A stretch of 64,000 nucleotides of DNA. Source: Deinococcus arcticus (lineage in GTDB: Bacteria > Deinococcota > Deinococci > Deinococcales > Deinococcaceae). This document shows, piece after piece, positions 60,609-64,000 of this stretch. The DNA lies in assembly GCF_003028415.1 (NCBI RefSeq), contig NZ_PYSV01000007.1, forward strand, positions 124,001 to 188,000, given 5' to 3'. The notes beneath the pieces were generated by a model. It was not told the DNA's origin, did not search any database, and was given only the letters and a program-made list of their open reading frames with translations. Each line of letters begins with the position of its first letter. Positions within the stretch are counted from its first letter, which is position 1. Position numbers and translations under genes: made by a program.

Positions 60609-61466
60609 TCAGGGTTTGGTGTACACGATCACGCGGGTGGTGGTTGCCGCCAGCTCTTTTCTGTCGCCGTCGTGCTCGTATTCACGCCGCTCCACCCAGT
60701 TTCCGGCCGCGTCCATCACATAGTCGAAGGTTGTGGTGGTCTGACTGCGGCGCTGATTGTTCTTCTCAAACCGGGCGTCCACGACTTTGACAGGGAATCC
60801 GGCGCTGTTGTAATCAGTCGTGGTGACCTTGATTGGGTAGATGCTGTTCACCTCACGCCGTTCCTGCCGCACGAGTCGGCCGTTCTGGTAGGTGAAGGTC
60901 GTCACGTCTGTATCGTTCTTGTACCGCTCCGTCGTCTGGACATGCCGGATGACCTGCCCCTGCGCGTTCAGCGTGTATTCGTGGGTTCTGGGCACGAAAC
61001 CGTAGTACGCCGTCTCCCTTTCCGTGATGCTCAGGGACGCGTAGCTGCAAGTGGCAATGGTTTCAAGGGGCCGGCGGGGACCGTCCGTGCCCAGCACACG
61101 CGTGAGTCGGCCCTGGGCGTCGTATTCATAAACCTCCTGCGAGGTCTTTGTGCCCGAGCGGACCGTGTTCATGGTGATATTCACCGTGCTGGGCTTTCCA
61201 GCAGTGGTATAGCTGTAGGCCTCGCTGTAAGAGGAGTTGCCCAGCAGGCTGGAAATCGTTTCGCTGACCCTGCCGCGCAGCAGACCTGCGCTGTAAGCCT
61301 GCGTCTCTTTGTCTGTCCAGGAAGGGCTCATGACCTCGGTGGAGGTGACGTTGACCACTCTGTCCAGCTGAACCAGGTCCTGGGCTGGGCGGGGAACACA
61401 GTACGTTGCGCCGGCCTGAGCTGTAAGAATCAACGCGATCAGGGCACACTTGCCGAAGAACTTCAT
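60609..61466 (-). CDS. Secreted YD-repeat-like hypothetical protein
   Basis: A 285-residue exported protein (signal peptide ending AGA). Several strands resemble YD/RHS repeats: YEYDAQGRLTRVL, YTLNAQGQVIRHV, FTYQNGRLVRQ, TDYNSAGFPVKV, YVMDAAGNWVERREY. The number is too small for a full Rhs toxin shell. No toxin tail is visible. It is AT-richer than its neighbours. TACACT (61479-61474) lies seven bases before ATG 61466. It sits between two GC-rich housekeeping-like genes and may be imported. Confidence 0.7.
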   Translation of the reverse strand: MKFFGKCALIALILTAQAGATYCVPRPAQDLVQLDRVVNVTSTEVMSPSWTDKETQAYSAGLLRGRVSETISSLLGNSSYSEAYSYTTAGKPSTVNITMNTVRSGTKTSQEVYEYDAQGRLTRVLGTDGPRRPLETIATCSYASLSITERETAYYGFVPRTHEYTLNAQGQVIRHVQTTERYKNDTDVTTFTYQNGRLVRQERREVNSIYPIKVTTTDYNSAGFPVKVVDARFEKNNQRRSQTTTTFDYVMDAAGNWVERREYEHDGDRKELAATTTRVIVYTKP

Positions 61467-61556
61467 GTTCCCCAGTGTAGGCTGCTGGCGTTGACTCTTC
61501 ATCTGCTCTTCATGTCTGGTGCTCCGTCACCTGTCTGCGCGGGGCCAACTGAGCTC

Positions 61557-62960
<1,404 letters not shown>

Positions 62961-63021
62961 GCAGCGAGTGTAGGCGAAGGGGAACAGGGGATTTGTGGGA
63001 TGGGCAAGGGGGGGGCCGCCT

Positions 63022-63813
63022 CTACCGCTCCGGCGTGCCGCCCAGCGCCGCCTTCAGGCGCGACAGGCCCTCGTAGGCCAGAATGCGCGCAGCCCACAGG
63101 CGGTCAGACGGCAGGGGCAGCGTCTCATCAAAGCGGATCTCGGGGGCAGGCACGCTCAGCACGCCCACGCCCTGGGCCCGGAACAGGGCCGCCGCGCGGC
63201 GCGAGTGGCTGGGGCTGGTGACCAGCAGCACCCGGGTCCAACCGCGCGCCCGGGCGAGGTCGCGCACCCGGGCCGCCTCGTCGCGGGTGGTGGTCACGTT
63301 GGCCAGGGTGACCACCTGCGGGCCCGGCGAAGGCACCAGTGCGCGGAGGTGCGCCTGGGCCAGGGTACTGATTTTCGGACACCCCCGGGGCCCGATCCGC
63401 CCGGACTGTTCGGACACCGTGACCAGGGGCGCGTAGCCCGCCCGCCACAGTTCCAGCCCCCGCACCAGGCGGCTGAGGCTGCTGGGCTCCAGGGTGCGGG
63501 TGCCGCACTGCACCCCGCCCCCCAGCACCACAATGGCGTCGGCGGGCTGGGGCCCCTGGGCCAGGGTCAGGGCGGCCAGAGGCGCGCGCAACACTGGGGT
63601 CAGCAGGCACAGCCACAGGCCCAGGGCCAGCGCGCCCGCGCCCAGGCGCAGCGCCCGCCACGCGGGCGGCCATGCCCCGGCCAGGGTCCCGGCCAGCACC
63701 AGCGCCAGCAGCAGGCCCACAGGCGCGCGCACATCTCCGAAAAAGGCAGCCAGCAGGCCCAGGGCCGCGCCCAGTGCGCCGCCGCCGGCCACGTTCTGCC
63801 ATCTGCGCTCCAT
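63022..63813 (-). CDS. YdcF-family (DUF218) membrane protein
   Basis: A 263-residue protein. Three or four N-terminal hydrophobic segments (about 8-85) are followed by the DUF218 domain: ADAIVVLGGGVQCGTRTL near 92, VTVSEQSGRIG, TTTRDEAARVRDLARARGWTRVLLVTSP near 170. YdcF/SanA proteins are linked to envelope integrity; E. coli YdcF binds SAM. The start ATG 63813 has TAGACT (63827-63822) eight bases upstream. It diverges from the DUF305 gene. Confidence 0.85.
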   Translation of the reverse strand: MERRWQNVAGGGALGAALGLLAAFFGDVRAPVGLLLALVLAGTLAGAWPPAWRALRLGAGALALGLWLCLLTPVLRAPLAALTLAQGPQPADAIVVLGGGVQCGTRTLEPSSLSRLVRGLELWRAGYAPLVTVSEQSGRIGPRGCPKISTLAQAHLRALVPSPGPQVVTLANVTTTRDEAARVRDLARARGWTRVLLVTSPSHSRRAAALFRAQGVGVLSVPAPEIRFDETLPLPSDRLWAARILAYEGLSRLKAALGGTPER

Positions 63814-63842
63814 GCGGGGCAAGTCTACCTGCTGGCCCTGCC

Positions 63843-63848
63843 TATACT
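63843..63848 (+). promoter_or_regulatory. -10 element of the DUF305 gene
   Basis: TATACT is followed by eight bases and ATG 63857. Confidence 0.7.
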
Positions 63849-63856
63849 CGCCTCTG

Positions 63857-64000
63857 ATGCGCCGCCGACTCCTGCTGCCCGCTTTGCTGCTGCTGGCCGC
63901 CCTGCTGGGTGTGGCCCTGCTTGTGGCCCCGCGCCTCTTGCCCCCGGGTGAGCAGAGCCCCGAGGTGCGCTTTGTGCGCGAGATGACCCAGCACCACACC
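63857..64000 (+). CDS. DUF305 protein, start only (cut by window end)
   Basis: The first 48 residues are visible: an N-terminal membrane anchor or signal (LLLPALLLLAALLGVALLV) and then EVRFVREMTQHHT, the start of the DUF305 (ferritin-like) signature with its HH pair. The remainder lies beyond the window. DUF305 proteins are periplasmic and often linked to copper. The YdcF gene diverges from it. Confidence 0.75.
   Translation, partial: MRRRLLLPALLLLAALLGVALLVAPRLLPPGEQSPEVRFVREMTQHHT

Overview
The window looks like chromosomal DNA of a Deinococcus species. The genes are GC-rich and contain many runs of C or G. Menaquinone is made by the futalosine route (mqnC). tRNA m5U54 is made by the folate enzyme TrmFO, and a short HisG is paired with HisZ. 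More than twenty genes start 5-9 bases after a TANNNT -10 hexamer with no ribosome binding site, the leaderless-mRNA layout known from Deinococcus. No tRNA, rRNA, CRISPR array, transposase or prophage gene was seen.

Layout. 0-7.8 kb (mostly minus strand): a glutaminyl cyclase, queG, a secreted arabinanase with a ricin-type lectin domain, and the oxidative pentose phosphate operon gnd-zwf-opcA. 7.9-14.4 kb: mqnC, a DUF697-like membrane protein, cysS, a LysR regulator and a PhoU-like protein. cysS has a 113-base leader that encodes an 8-residue peptide with two adjacent Cys codons, followed by an intrinsic terminator. This looks like a cysteine-sensing attenuator. 14.5-28 kb: an SsuD-like flavin monooxygenase with a structured leader, an M3 peptidase, sppA, a fusion of an apparently inactive amidotransferase fold to a truncated hemoglobin, cytochrome c, an lrgAB pair behind mtnN, a PatB-type C-S lyase, and hisZ-hisG. 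28-32.5 kb (plus strand): a compact run of a lipoprotein, an endonuclease III-like protein with changed catalytic residues, a CysQ-like phosphatase, a GNAT protein, a hydroxyacid dehydrogenase and a secreted protein.

33-41.6 kb: mnmA, then a three-gene operon (secreted beta-rich subunit, DUF916-like periplasmic chaperone, 830-residue usher-like beta-barrel protein) that resembles a surface-fibre assembly system. Next comes a FadR regulator, very like the E. coli protein, co-transcribed with a fatty-acid hydroxylase/sterol desaturase and preceded by a FadR-type operator. lysA is divergent. 41.7-45.3 kb is an AT-richer accessory stretch with hypothetical proteins, a DUF4253 protein, a phospholipase A2 lipoprotein and two kinds of small repeats. 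45.4-55.3 kb: a TetR regulator, TerC, an S41 protease, an SDR-lipoprotein pair, an rRNA methyltransferase-like protein, an HNH protein, a diheme cytochrome c, PAP2 and an orphan tandem ABC ATPase. 55.3-56 kb is a non-coding segment bounded by inverted repeats. 56-64 kb: an EamA exporter, ftsW and murD, a secreted propeller-like protein, a YD-repeat-like protein, trmFO, a YdcF protein and the start of a DUF305 gene.

Intergenic elements. Family 1 (three copies, near 0.1, 32.9 and 43.0 kb) and family 2 (two copies, near 44.6 and 48.9 kb) both fold into hairpins. Their arms differ between copies by paired, compensating changes, so the structure, and not only the sequence, seems to be kept. Heptamer-periodic tracts occur at three further gene ends.
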